Source: Cyclostephanos tholiformis
Taxonomy: Eukaryota; Bacillariophyta; Thalassiosirophyceae; Thalassiosirales; Thalassiosiraceae
DNA: 19,492 bases
Direction: 5' to 3'
Assembly (NCBI GenBank): GCA_036939975.1
Contig: JALLPB010000232.1
Location: forward strand, 1-19,492
Shown here: positions 1-8,716 of the stretch, one piece after another
How positions within the stretch are numbered: position 1 is the stretch's first letter
How the letters are laid out: every line of letters begins with the position of its first letter
The notes under the pieces: model-generated
What the model was told of the DNA's origin: nothing
Seen by the model: the letters and a program-made list of their open reading frames with translations, nothing else
The model's database searches: none
Made by a program: the position numbers and the translations under genes

Positions 1-196
1 TAACCACGAGAAAATGCTTGCTAAAACCGTTTAACCGAATAATGGGAGTCACCCACTACATAATTATTAAATACCACCGAATAATAATAAATTTTACGAT
101 TGGCTTAAATCGGGTTTCTGATGTAGCCAGCGATTGATATTGCGTGTGGCGACGCCTCCTTACACCGGTCAGTGAGTCAACACACACACACTCTTC
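1..196. other. Gene-free left edge
   Basis: This is AT-rich sequence with a short CA run near 180-190. No open frame with protein-like composition, no tRNA-like fold and no strong inverted repeat was found here. Confidence 0.5.
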
Positions 197-369
197 TCAT
201 CTCGATTGCATCCAAACTAACCCAACCCTCCTCCCGGCGATCATTTTTTCTAAGGAGGGTTTCAACTTTGCCATCATTGGATTGGAGGATTATTAGCCTG
301 GACAGGTTTGCCAAGGCAAGGCCGCAGGTTAGTGGGGACCATGTGGTATTTGGGGGCGGCCTGGTGTTG
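197..369 (-). pseudogene. Truncated, internally deleted copy of the VPS36 5' end
   Basis: On the minus strand this stretch repeats two separate pieces of the VPS36 gene placed side by side. Positions about 255-369 match about 2393-2510 (the VPS36 start codon, its first codons and about 90 bp of upstream DNA) at roughly 80 percent identity by eye. Positions about 208-247 match about 1810-1848, inside VPS36. The roughly 540 bp that separates them in VPS36 is missing. The copy keeps the double ATG (277-272) and reads MMAKLKPSLE joined to KMIAGRRVGL; the intact gene has MMAKLSPSLE and, about 190 residues later, KIIAGKKVGL. A small insertion after VGL relative to VPS36 shifts the frame, and a stop follows at 199-197, giving a 26-residue open frame. 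I infer a duplicated and decayed fragment. An expressed micro-ORF cannot be excluded but looks unlikely. Confidence 0.7.
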
Positions 370-481
370 GATTTTACCTGTGTAGTGTACATACGTAAGT
401 AAAAGTAATCCAAAAAATAGATGGATCGTGCAGCGGTGAAAGAACAGAAGGGAGGGAGCGGCCATCGCCGTTGAGATAATC

Positions 482-486
482 AAAAA
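482..486 (-). terminator. Pol III-type T-run after tRNA-Cys
   Basis: On the minus strand the tRNA is followed at once by five T residues (six counting the discriminator T). This is the usual RNA polymerase III termination signal. Confidence 0.7.
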
Positions 487-559
487 AGCTCCGGATGGGG
501 ATCGAACCCACGGTTGCAAGATCTGCAATCTCGTGCTCTGTCCACTGAGCTACCAGAGC
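487..559 (-). tRNA. tRNA-Cys (GCA)
   Basis: The 73-nt minus-strand sequence folds as a complete cloverleaf without an intron. The acceptor stem is GCTCTGG with CCGGAGC (one G-T wobble), followed by TA at positions 8-9. The D stem is GCTC/GAGC. The anticodon stem is CGAGA/TCTTG around the loop TTGCAGA, which places GCA at positions 34-36. The variable loop is CAACC, and the T arm is GTGGG, TTCGATC, CCCAT. The discriminator base is T (U73), the known identity base of tRNA-Cys, which supports the anticodon assignment. CCA is not encoded, as expected for a nuclear gene. It lies on the same strand as VPS36 but is an independent Pol III unit. Confidence 0.95.
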
Positions 560-863
560 TTGATATGCAATTCAAAGTAGATACAAAATAAAACATGCAA
601 AAAAATGCGGAGTGACTAACCAATACGGCTTTTGATGACTGTAAGACCGACCAGAACAACAATTAAGACGAAGTCATATTGTTTCAGATAGATCATTGAG
701 GTGATGAAAGAGGAAAAATAAGAGTAAGGGGAGGAGGAGGGATGGGAGGGTGTTCATGCGTGGTGTGCGTTTGGATGAGTTGATTAACGGAACATGGCTT
801 ATAAATTACAATAGAACATTAACGATAGTTTGTTCTGGCCTTTTCTCATCACGGAACATGCCA
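560..863. other. Intergenic, tRNA 5' flank and VPS36 3' flank
   Basis: This gap of about 300 bp holds no recognisable gene. The part from about 700 to 750 is purine-rich on the plus strand (GGAGGAGGAGGG-like). It presumably contains the VPS36 3' UTR and the upstream flank of the tRNA; no distinct signal was seen. Confidence 0.5.
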
Positions 864-2420
864 TCAGCTTCCTTGTAACATGATTCCAGATAATAATGAA
901 AAGTCTCCGGTGATAAAGAGGTTAGGGAAAAACCTTACTCCCTCAATTGTGCTATCTCTGCATAATAATCCCATTTCCTCGGTCGTCACCAATTGTTCAT
1001 TAGCTAGCAATGCTGAAATTTTAAGTTCTCTGCAAACATCCATGACGGTGATTCCACCCGGTGATGACGATACTTTTCGGCTCTGGGGCTCCATGGAAAT
1101 CGATGCCAACTCCGTCAGCTTCCTCCCCATGATATTATCATCGAACTCATCAGCCTGAATCACCAAAACCCCCGACTTGAATGATCTCTTGGTTATGCCC
1201 AAATTCAATTCTTTCATCAAATCAACAGCTTTGAGCAAGTCTTCCGGTGCGATCATATTCGTCCCGCGAGCCCTGTTAAACAGACAGTAAACGTCTGTAA
1301 GTGTCATCATACCACCAGCTTTCGTCAGTTTGCCATTGAGCCTCAAAAAATCAACCAATTGTCGCGCGAGCTGCGGGTGGTATGTCGATCCAGCTTGCTT
1401 TTTGGATAGGGCCGATGTATTACCCATGTTCTCCAACAGGCTGAAAAGTTTATCGGTATCCTCAACTGATGCATTGGTTTTTTCCCCACAATTGAATGCC
1501 GATCCCACCGTCCGCGCGCGTTCGATTTTTGCTATACTCGTGTGAATAATTTTGACTAATACATCAGCCTCTCTCAGAAATGCATCTATATCTTCCTTCT
1601 TTCTGCTGCCCTTATCCCACTTCAAGACGCTTGTACTGGGATCCGTCTTCGCACCACGCTCATCTATGCCACCCCCGAACACTTTATGAACTATATTAGC
1701 ATTCTCTCGATCTGAGGAAGGAAGTCGAACATCAGAGATTTTTTTCCTATTGCAGAAAATGACATATTCATTCGATGTGAACTCACCGTGAAGTTCTGTT
1801 TTCGTCACGATTCTATCCAACCCAACCTTCTTCCCGGCGATAATTTTGCTGCTCCGCTTGTCCTCGCTCCTTGCCAGCCGTTCTTTTGCATTCCACGCCT
1901 CGCGCGCCATTGCCTTTTCTATGGCGGCTAGCGCGTCGTCGCGATGCTGCTTGGACTCGGCATACGAGGCGGTCTTCCCGCCTCTAAATACGATCGTCAA
2001 TTTCCCCCACGCGAACGTATTCAATTCGATCTTGTAGGAGGAGAGGGGAGATCGGATGGACGGTCCCCCCGCGGCCGCGAACGATTCCACTAGGGGGAGT
2101 GGAATCGATCCGCCTATGACGATTGAATCCCGCTCGTCGACCAGAACGATCCTGTGCGTCGTGACGTGACACGACAGGCCCACGTCCCTCGCATTCCACG
2201 GATGCGCGTCACCGCCATCGCCGTCCGTATTCGTCAGCTCGAGCGGTTCGTCACCTTCGTCTGGGGAAATGTATGCAATGGGGCAAATAATGATCGGTCG
2301 GTCAGGGCGCATCCAAGAGTAAAGATGGCCACGGCAGCAATCACGACGTCGTCGACGACGACGACGACTCACATCGCAACTCCACGTTCGTTCTAAGGAG
2401 GGTGACAACTTCGCCATCAT
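864..2420 (-). CDS. VPS36: VPS36, ESCRT-II subunit (GLUE plus EAP30 domains)
   Basis: This is an intronless frame of 518 residues. VPS36 works in the endosomal ESCRT-II complex with VPS22 and VPS25, sorting ubiquitinated membrane proteins into multivesicular bodies; its N-terminal GLUE domain binds phosphoinositide and ubiquitin. A GLUE/PH-like region covers about residues 55-185 and includes CHVTTHRIVLVDE, matching the family's T-x-H-R strand. Winged-helix EAP30 sequence fills the C-terminal half. The block GGMMTLTDVYCLFNRARGTN followed by MIAPEDLLKA is the family signature. Two tandem ATG codons (2420 and 2417) open the frame. A run of eight arginines at residues 19-26 comes from a CGT/CGA triplet repeat and precedes the GLUE domain, so this N-terminus may be lineage-specific. 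Its 5' end is partly duplicated at 197-369. It is divergent from CPN20, with which it shares a promoter region. Confidence 0.93.
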   Translation of the reverse strand: MMAKLSPSLERTWSCDVSRRRRRRRRDCCRGHLYSWMRPDRPIIICPIAYISPDEGDEPLELTNTDGDGGDAHPWNARDVGLSCHVTTHRIVLVDERDSIVIGGSIPLPLVESFAAAGGPSIRSPLSSYKIELNTFAWGKLTIVFRGGKTASYAESKQHRDDALAAIEKAMAREAWNAKERLARSEDKRSSKIIAGKKVGLDRIVTKTELHGEFTSNEYVIFCNRKKISDVRLPSSDRENANIVHKVFGGGIDERGAKTDPSTSVLKWDKGSRKKEDIDAFLREADVLVKIIHTSIAKIERARTVGSAFNCGEKTNASVEDTDKLFSLLENMGNTSALSKKQAGSTYHPQLARQLVDFLRLNGKLTKAGGMMTLTDVYCLFNRARGTNMIAPEDLLKAVDLMKELNLGITKRSFKSGVLVIQADEFDDNIMGRKLTELASISMEPQSRKVSSSPGGITVMDVCRELKISALLANEQLVTTEEMGLLCRDSTIEGVRFFPNLFITGDFSLLSGIMLQGS

Positions 2421-2703
2421 TGGATTCGAGGATTATGAGCCCGGATTGCGAGAGGGATGCCGGGACGAGGCAGGTTAGTGGGGACCATCGTTTGGGGCGG
2501 CGTGGTGTAAACGTCGACATAGCTTTGAGAACTTTCTTTTCTATCCCTCTATTTTTTTTCTATTTTTCCTCCTTTCTTCCCCTCTCTTCGAAAAAAGGGG
2601 TGGAATGCCGGCCAGACCATCCATATACTGCATGCGGGCGTCATCGTTCACCGCCGAGAGCTCGATGAGCATTTATCTTGAGTTTTATTTTTTTATTTTT
2701 TTG
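2421..2703. promoter_or_regulatory. Divergent promoter region, VPS36 / CPN20
   Basis: The 283 bp between the two start codons must carry both promoters and 5' UTRs. About 90 bp next to VPS36 are also present in the truncated copy at the left edge. A T-rich stretch (2535-2590 and 2681-2703) precedes the CPN20 start. A longer CPN20 reading frame begins at an ATG at 2605 but adds residues that do not improve the targeting signal. No TATA box could be assigned with confidence. Confidence 0.5.
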
Positions 2704-3489
2704 ATGATCCCATCCAAATATTTGGCAGTTTTCGCGGCCATCTCGGCCGGCATCGATCCCTCTATCGCCTTCACCGGCGGTCCCGTCCGTCACCCTCCCG
2801 TCAGCAAGACTCCTACCTCCGCAACCGCGGTCGCGGAGGGTGGAACGCTGCACAGAGAATGCACCCTCGACGGCAAAAGGATCCGTGGTCCCATCACCCC
2901 CCTCGGCAACTTCGTCCTCGTTAGGACGCGCGACACCCTCGACGCCACCGACGGAGGCATCCTCCTGCCGGATCAGTCCAAGGAGCGACCCACGGAGGGG
3001 GAGGTCGTCGCGGCCGGTCCGGGGAAGCTCCATCCCCACACCGGCGTGCGAATAACCAATCCGGTGACCGCCGGCGATTCCGTCCTCTTCGGGAAGTTCG
3101 ACGGACACGATATGAACTACAACGACGAGGCCGTGACGATGATACGCGACGACGACGTCCTGCTTTATTACAGGGGGGTGAAAATGACGTTGGAGAACGT
3201 CAGGCCCTGTCGGGATTATGTCCTGGTGGAACTAATTCGTAGCAAGACCGAGACGGCGAGCGGCATCGTCGTCGCCGGGTCCGTCATGGCCGATTACCAG
3301 CCGTGCGAGGGCACGGTCGTGAAAGTCGGGGAGGGGAGGATGACGAGCAAGGGGGAGTTCAGCAAAAGTCCCGTGAGAGTGGGGGACCGGGTCAAGTTCA
3401 AGGATTACGCGGGGAACGGGGTTAAGATCGAGGGGGTGGAACACAGTCTGGTGAGGATGGTGGATATTCTCTGTGGTTTGGATGCATAG
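2704..3489 (+). CDS. CPN20: Plastid co-chaperonin CPN20 (tandem GroES domains)
   Basis: The chosen frame gives 261 residues. CPN20 caps the plastid CPN60 chaperonin during protein folding and consists of two fused GroES/Cpn10 domains, which sets it apart from single-domain mitochondrial CPN10. Domain 1 (about residues 63-157) begins ITPLGNFVLVRT and has the mobile-loop motif TDGGILLPD. Domain 2 (about 165-258) begins VRPCRDYVLVEL and has TASGIVVAG. Both end in the usual V-x-Y/V-x-G strand region. The ATG at 2704 was preferred because it gives a compact signal peptide (hydrophobic YLAVFAAISAGI) ending in SIA|F, the diatom plastid-entry motif with Phe at +1; an in-frame ATG at 2605 is the alternative. 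The coding part is markedly GC-rich at third positions. It ends only 63 bp from the convergent methyltransferase-like gene. Confidence 0.92.
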   Translation: MIPSKYLAVFAAISAGIDPSIAFTGGPVRHPPVSKTPTSATAVAEGGTLHRECTLDGKRIRGPITPLGNFVLVRTRDTLDATDGGILLPDQSKERPTEGEVVAAGPGKLHPHTGVRITNPVTAGDSVLFGKFDGHDMNYNDEAVTMIRDDDVLLYYRGVKMTLENVRPCRDYVLVELIRSKTETASGIVVAGSVMADYQPCEGTVVKVGEGRMTSKGEFSKSPVRVGDRVKFKDYAGNGVKIEGVEHSLVRMVDILCGLDA

Positions 3490-3552
3490 GGGGGAAATGT
3501 CGCGGTCGAATCCGTCTTTCGTTTCTCGGTATATAGGTAGAACTATTATTCG
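3490..3552. other. Short tail-to-tail spacer
   Basis: Only 63 bp separate the CPN20 stop from the stop of the convergent gene, so their 3' UTRs almost certainly overlap or abut. No hairpin terminator or strong poly(A) signal was recognised. Confidence 0.5.
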
Positions 3553-5001
3553 TCACGTAGGATTGGTCTTTGGTCTCTTGCCCTTGTGGCCGCCGCCACT
3601 ACCCCTCCTCCTCAGATCTCTTAATGCGCTCCTGCTTCTAGCTAAATCGCAATCCCCGCTGACGGTGCTCCTGCGGAATGCATTCATCATCTTCTCATTC
3701 CTCTTCTCGTTTCCGCCCCAGCAATACCACATGGATACGAACGGAGAACTTTTCTTATGCACATCGCTATCCTTCTTTTCGCGGAAGCTTGGCGGGGGGA
3801 GGTATACGTACCTTTTCTTCGGTACAATATAAAATGGGTTACATGGCCTCGCGCCCTTGTTCGATGTAGCATTCACGTAATAGTCCTTCTTGTGCACCCA
3901 GTGAGGCATGAGGATGAACCAAGGCTTGTCAAAAGATGGCGACGTGACGTGATTCACGAGTTTTTCTAGATGATCCTCGCTGTATGGAGGATTCGTGAGA
4001 AGCACATCGTAGCGAGGTTCAGAGTTCGACTTCCAAATTTCATAGCAATCCTCCTTCTTATTGTAGACGTTGTCGAAGCCCAATGAAGATAAATGCTTCA
4101 CGACGGAGCCATCGCAAAAGTAGGGATCGTAAATTTTCAACGAGCCGTCGCGTTTGCACAATTCGGTCAATATTGGGAGGATATCCCTGTATGATTGCAA
4201 AGGCGTTTCACAATGATCATCGGGATTTGTAGGATAAGGAAAGAACGGCCCATATTTTGCAAGTTTACGAGACTCCTCGAGCCGTTTCATTTCGTCAACG
4301 GCAATATTATCAAGGACGATTTTCCCTTTCGCCGCCTTGCCAAGTACCAGTCGACTGCCATCTTGACTTCTCGTTCCCGCCGAATGCGCTTTGCCAGAAT
4401 TATTTTGAACCAAGACGAGGGACGAGCGATTTCTACCATCTTCAGAGGGAATTGACGTCATTCTGCCCTCCAAAGATGAATCATCTCCTGAATTCAGGGA
4501 GGCTGATTCCTCTTTATATCCCGACCGTTTTCTCTTGGGATTTCTCTCCCGAGTATCATCATCTTTCTTTGAGCAATCATTGTGAGTAAAGTCACTTTTG
4601 TGAGCGATGGCCAAGCGTGAAATTTGTATGACTCCTTGATCTAAATCCCCCTCGGACTCGGCTGTCGCTTTTATGAAATCATCATCCAGAACAGAGTCAT
4701 CGGATCGAACTTTTGATGCAGCTGCAAAGGCAGCTCCCCATGACCACCCGTCATTTCCGACTTCATTTGACGCGACATTTGCTTTCAGATTGATTAGCGC
4801 AGCCTCACTCCCCCCTCCTTCCAAATTTGCACCTGGACTTGAATGCAAATTGGAACAGTTATCTGTGGACGTCTTAACTTTGGACTTTTTCGTCTTGTTC
4901 TTCTTCTTCTTCGCCTTCTTCTTCTCCTCCTTATTCTTGCGATCCGGAGAGGTTGCACTTTTTTTGAGCTTCCTTTCTTTCTTTGGTTTGTCTTTCGCCA
5001 T
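3553..5001 (-). CDS. NPPY-type adenine methyltransferase-like protein, unknown target
   Basis: The predicted protein has 482 residues. The first 50 or so are highly basic (KKERKLKK, KKKAKKKKNKTKKSKVK), suggesting a nuclear or nucleolar signal or RNA binding. Residues about 50-245 are polar and probably disordered. A folded C-terminal domain (about 249-430) starts KYGPFFPYP and carries IYDPYFCDGS (about 290-299), which fits a SAM-binding motif I region, and YDVLLTNPPYSEDH with NPPY at 337-340. NPPY is the catalytic motif IV of N6-adenine and related amino methyltransferases. Later aromatic and proline motifs (MPHWVHKKDYY, RYVYLPPPS) resemble an uncharacterised protist family I associate with stramenopiles. 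The tail is basic. The start at 5001 was chosen because an ATG at 5148 would run into the neighbour's likely promoter and add a non-conserved leader. DNA, rRNA and other RNA are all possible substrates. Confidence 0.75.
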   Translation of the reverse strand: MAKDKPKKERKLKKSATSPDRKNKEEKKKAKKKKNKTKKSKVKTSTDNCSNLHSSPGANLEGGGSEAALINLKANVASNEVGNDGWSWGAAFAAASKVRSDDSVLDDDFIKATAESEGDLDQGVIQISRLAIAHKSDFTHNDCSKKDDDTRERNPKRKRSGYKEESASLNSGDDSSLEGRMTSIPSEDGRNRSSLVLVQNNSGKAHSAGTRSQDGSRLVLGKAAKGKIVLDNIAVDEMKRLEESRKLAKYGPFFPYPTNPDDHCETPLQSYRDILPILTELCKRDGSLKIYDPYFCDGSVVKHLSSLGFDNVYNKKEDCYEIWKSNSEPRYDVLLTNPPYSEDHLEKLVNHVTSPSFDKPWFILMPHWVHKKDYYVNATSNKGARPCNPFYIVPKKRYVYLPPPSFREKKDSDVHKKSSPFVSMWYCWGGNEKRNEKMMNAFRRSTVSGDCDLARSRSALRDLRRRGSGGGHKGKRPKTNPT

Positions 5002-5225
5002 GGCCAGGGAATTGATTCGACGCTTGCAATTTTTTATTGATTGATGAGAGAAATAAAATGATGAGTGATGAGGGGCTGGTTCTGGAAGTAGACGAGTACG
5101 TAGGAATAAGTAGAGCCATCCGACGCTCGAAGAGATCCATCTCTCCATTATTTATCCCGCACCCCGGTGGTCGGTCGTCGCCGTCAGAAACCATCGGCGG
5201 AGAAGGGGGACGTCCCCAGCCAGAT
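5002..5225. promoter_or_regulatory. Divergent promoter region
   Basis: The 224 bp between the two chosen start codons should hold the promoters of the methyltransferase-like and chorein-like genes. Both reading frames extend some way into it (the chorein frame has in-frame ATGs at 5058 and 5061), so the real spacer may be shorter. No TATA box or clear repeat was seen. Confidence 0.4.
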
Positions 5226-8200
5226 ATGTTTTCCTATGTCGCTAAATCGTTGCTGTCAAAAACACTGCGGACGTTCCTGCGAAAATACCTTGAGAACATT
5301 GAACTGGAAGGCATCAATTACGGATCCTCCTCGTCCTCGTCGGAATCCGGCGGGAGCAGCGGGTGGGGAGTACGCCTGTCTAATGTCAAACTGCGCGAGG
5401 GGATGGAACTTATGAAATTACCGGGGAAACGAAAGCGCGTCGCTATTAGGAAGAAGCGAGTGAGAAGGAATGACGTAAAAAGCAGTCCGGTGGACAATGA
5501 AAAAACACCCTGTCATAAGAACTCAAAAGGAATGTTAGATATGGAGGGGAGAGAAGAATCTGTTGCATGGCCGCCAATAGCGATACACGGGTTAGAAAAT
5601 GTCTCGGTATGCGAGAAAAGCGATTCGTCAACAATGCGGGATATTGGCGACGTTATCGACGGTACATTAGAGACCTTGGCCTTGTCCGAAAACATATGTC
5701 GTTATCGTTCGTCTATTTTTGATACCGAAGATGACGGGTACTTTTCATCCGACCCAACAACCCCAAATCAATCGAGACATGGCTTTTGCGGAGTATCTTC
5801 TCCTTTTTGCCGGAACTCAAAGACTGTGTACTCGCAGAAAGAAGCTGCCGTGAGTACAGTCGATACATCTTTTGGTGCTAATCAACTCCGCATCGCAAAA
5901 CCGTTACCAATCGAGTTTGGTGGCGAATCTTGTACAAAGAACACTGTTGATATGAATCCTAATTTATCGCCGAAAACACCAACATGGCAGAAGGTAATGT
6001 TACCGTCATCGTCTTCTAAAGATGAACACGAGTCGCGCCACTTCGAGACCGACAAAAATGACGACAATGATGACGACTCATTTATCGAGGTAGACGAGGA
6101 ATTAATAGTCGAGGAAGAGCTATCGCTCTGTGTTGGCGCGGGAGGAGTCATTGGAACTCTAAATATACGCCTGGTTGGTGGTGAACTTCATGTTACTGTA
6201 GAAGACGCTCATCTCGTTGTTGAAGCTGTCCTTGGCAACGAATCTTGTTTCGATGTAGGATATGAAAATGGCAAAAGTTCACACAAGACGAACCTTGATC
6301 AATCTACGTCTGTGGAGGCCGATATGCCATCATCAGTGGACAAAGATAAAGAGCCTAAAATGGGAGAACGAATACAGAAAAAGAGTCTCCTGGCTCGGTG
6401 CTTGTCAATGATTCCACATCTGTTTCTTCGAGACTGCAAACTGAGCCTGCTACTACCGGCCGAGGTGGGAGATGATGAAAACGCGGATGATGAGCTATAT
6501 GCCTTCGAAGTCGGTATAGAGTTTCTCTCAGTTACCAACGACAATGAGAATGACATGGATTTTCTGGGTTATCACGCCGGAAACCAATCGACTGAGGGGC
6601 CACCGATGCCTAATAAGCCATGGAGTTTCAGACAAAGTAGTTCAGTTGCAAAAGAAACTCCGAGTTCCATCACAGAAGAACGTTTCGATCAGGGGTCTGA
6701 AAATAATTTCTTCGCGCAAAAGAGAATAAGAACCGGCAAGGGTCCAGAAGGGGGATTGTGGCTAAGGATACATCCGCCTCTTAGAAAGATAATCCCGCCA
6801 CAAACTGTACGACACCCGAGCGAACCCACATGGGCAAGGACACGTTTCGTCGACTCATCTGAATCTTTTTTCTTTCGTTGTTCGGGTGTTGACTTACATG
6901 CAAGAATGCTTGTCGATGTTGTGGAAGATGAATTGGAAGATGAAATTCATGAGATCAACAACGCATGGAGCAGTGATGAATACGATGACTACACAATGGA
7001 TTCAATGTTATTTGGCGTTGGCTATGTCGATCCTATGTCACTAACACGCCATCAGATAAAGCACAAAATGAGAAGTGAAAAAATCTGCAAGCCAACCTCC
7101 TCAGATGACATGAATAGAACTGATAAGAACAATATCCAGTCGATTCCATTCGCGAGCAACTTTCACTGGATTGCGCAAAGAGCTCATTGCAGCGACTGCA
7201 CAAGCAGCCACTTACTTCTAAATGAGTGTTTTTTTTGCTGGAATAAATGCGCGCAGGAGAGCCTTATCGATGATTCCCCAATGAACGAGCAGATGCCTTT
7301 GCCGGGATTCATTTTCTGTTTCTCTGTATCCGATCCTTTGGAACTGAACGTTGATCGCAGCACTCTCGAGGCGCTTGGATACTTAAAGTCATTGTTAACA
7401 TCCGAGAGCGAAGAAAAAAATGAAGAGCTAGAAAAACATCATCATCAAAAGATAGAAGATGCCGACGGTGTAAACAAAGCTAATGGAAGAAATGTTGATG
7501 AAGTGCCAGAGACTATATTGTGGGAATTTGACGATAGGTCGTTTCCGCTGTTCATGCAGCCTGACGCAATTTATCTGTCCAGTGTGTTCGTGTCAAAACT
7601 TATAATTCGTGTTGAAGCGGTACAGCCGAGGCTTCGTTCAAGTCTTAGATTTCGGTACTGGGAGTTTGTTGGAAAAACGATACAATTTGAACAGTCCCAG
7701 GTTGATGCAGAGGAACACTCTTTACGCGATGTTACTTTTCTTGTTCGAAGTATGGAATGCAAAGATTTCACTGGAGTTTGCGAGAGAAAACTTTTTGTGG
7801 CAGGAATCGAATCTAGCACTATCGCAGATACGCATGGGAGTGACGGTGAAGTGTTTTTGCCGTGCACTGCATCGCGTGTTCTTGGAGTATCTTACCCGAC
7901 TGCAAACATACCTTTGAGGTCAAATGCAGTTCACTTAAGACTCATTCAATCTGATTTTCCTAATGAATCCGCCTCAACTTCCGGGATCAATTATGTCAAT
8001 TTACGAATGGGAACAGCTGATATAGCATTTGATGATTCTCTTTTGGGTGACATATCAATGGCTTCAGATGAGATCATGTCAATTTTCTCCAATAGTAAGT
8101 CAAAAACGATCGATGTAGAAAAACCCAAGCTTGACTCAAAAAATACATCTAGATGCCTATGCCAAGCCTCCACGGTTGGCGGCACTTTCTCCTATCAGCC

Positions 8201-8660
8201 TATAATCAAGATGAAGATACCATCGAGCAATTTTCGAGTTAGGAGCGGCTCTGAGGGCATTTCTTTCGAAAGTGTCCTTCACAAGCTGGGTGTTGAGTAT
8301 GGTTCATACAATTTTGAAAGAGCAAAGAAACCGTCGATGCGTCCTCTATGTGATCTTTCAGAGAGCCTAAGGATGCACATTCTGCTTTATCTTGATGATT
8401 TTACCTCTTTGGAAAAGGTATTGAATATCAAAAAGAAGAAAACATCTGCATTTTTGCGGAGCCACGTTGTCAATAAAAAGCTGTCAAAATTGAGAGAGAC
8501 AATGATGATTGAGAAATCACGTAGCCAAACAGAAATGAGCCGGCGTGATAATGCACTGCATCGACTTCAATCTTTAGACAATGATTCTTTGGAAGCCCTC
8601 CTAGCAATGCATGAACGATCCCTCGATAATTTGGGGGGCTCTCCAAAAATGTTGAGTTAA
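5226..8660 (+). CDS. Chorein-N domain protein, VPS13/ATG2-like
   Basis: A single long frame gives 1144 residues from the chosen start. Residues 1-60 resemble a chorein N-terminus: MFSYVAKSLLSKTLRTFLRK, then YLENIELEGINYG and GVRLSNVKLREGMEL, the helix-strand pattern that caps VPS13, ATG2 and related bridge-like lipid transfer proteins. A Ser/Gly insert splits this domain. The rest alternates beta-rich stretches (for example VIGTLNIRLVGGELHVTVED and PGFIFCFSVSDPLELNVD) with acidic, disordered linkers, as in RBG proteins. Such proteins form hydrophobic grooves that move phospholipids between membranes at contact sites. The length is well below typical VPS13 or ATG2, so it is either a short member or one end of a gene that continues in another exon; I saw no splice signal proving that. 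In-frame starts at 5058/5061 would add 56 or 55 residues before the chorein helix and are disfavoured. It ends 56 bp from the convergent aminotransferase-like gene. Confidence 0.7.
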   Translation: MFSYVAKSLLSKTLRTFLRKYLENIELEGINYGSSSSSSESGGSSGWGVRLSNVKLREGMELMKLPGKRKRVAIRKKRVRRNDVKSSPVDNEKTPCHKNSKGMLDMEGREESVAWPPIAIHGLENVSVCEKSDSSTMRDIGDVIDGTLETLALSENICRYRSSIFDTEDDGYFSSDPTTPNQSRHGFCGVSSPFCRNSKTVYSQKEAAVSTVDTSFGANQLRIAKPLPIEFGGESCTKNTVDMNPNLSPKTPTWQKVMLPSSSSKDEHESRHFETDKNDDNDDDSFIEVDEELIVEEELSLCVGAGGVIGTLNIRLVGGELHVTVEDAHLVVEAVLGNESCFDVGYENGKSSHKTNLDQSTSVEADMPSSVDKDKEPKMGERIQKKSLLARCLSMIPHLFLRDCKLSLLLPAEVGDDENADDELYAFEVGIEFLSVTNDNENDMDFLGYHAGNQSTEGPPMPNKPWSFRQSSSVAKETPSSITEERFDQGSENNFFAQKRIRTGKGPEGGLWLRIHPPLRKIIPPQTVRHPSEPTWARTRFVDSSESFFFRCSGVDLHARMLVDVVEDELEDEIHEINNAWSSDEYDDYTMDSMLFGVGYVDPMSLTRHQIKHKMRSEKICKPTSSDDMNRTDKNNIQSIPFASNFHWIAQRAHCSDCTSSHLLLNECFFCWNKCAQESLIDDSPMNEQMPLPGFIFCFSVSDPLELNVDRSTLEALGYLKSLLTSESEEKNEELEKHHHQKIEDADGVNKANGRNVDEVPETILWEFDDRSFPLFMQPDAIYLSSVFVSKLIIRVEAVQPRLRSSLRFRYWEFVGKTIQFEQSQVDAEEHSLRDVTFLVRSMECKDFTGVCERKLFVAGIESSTIADTHGSDGEVFLPCTASRVLGVSYPTANIPLRSNAVHLRLIQSDFPNESASTSGINYVNLRMGTADIAFDDSLLGDISMASDEIMSIFSNSKSKTIDVEKPKLDSKNTSRCLCQASTVGGTFSYQPIIKMKIPSSNFRVRSGSEGISFESVLHKLGVEYGSYNFERAKKPSMRPLCDLSESLRMHILLYLDDFTSLEKVLNIKKKKTSAFLRSHVVNKKLSKLRETMMIEKSRSQTEMSRRDNALHRLQSLDNDSLEALLAMHERSLDNLGGSPKMLS

Positions 8661-8716
8661 GTTAAACACGCATCCCCTTAACCACAATTTCTGCGACTAT
8701 GAGCCCCCCGCATGTA

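Noticed and set aside
2342..2370. Triplet repeat giving eight arginines in VPS36
   Set aside because: It is noted as a local microsatellite but is short and outside the GLUE domain; not enough to claim function.
2641..3108. 155-residue minus-strand frame
   Set aside because: It is the shadow of the GC-rich CPN20 gene, which is strongly supported by two GroES domains.
4452..4465. A second TGACGTCA-type site
   Set aside because: It lies inside the coding region of the methyltransferase-like gene, far from any promoter, so it is probably incidental.
5037..5225. N-terminal extension of the chorein-like frame
   Set aside because: The frame opens at a TTG. The in-frame ATGs at 5058/5061 add residues unrelated to the chorein helix, which normally starts at or near residue 1.
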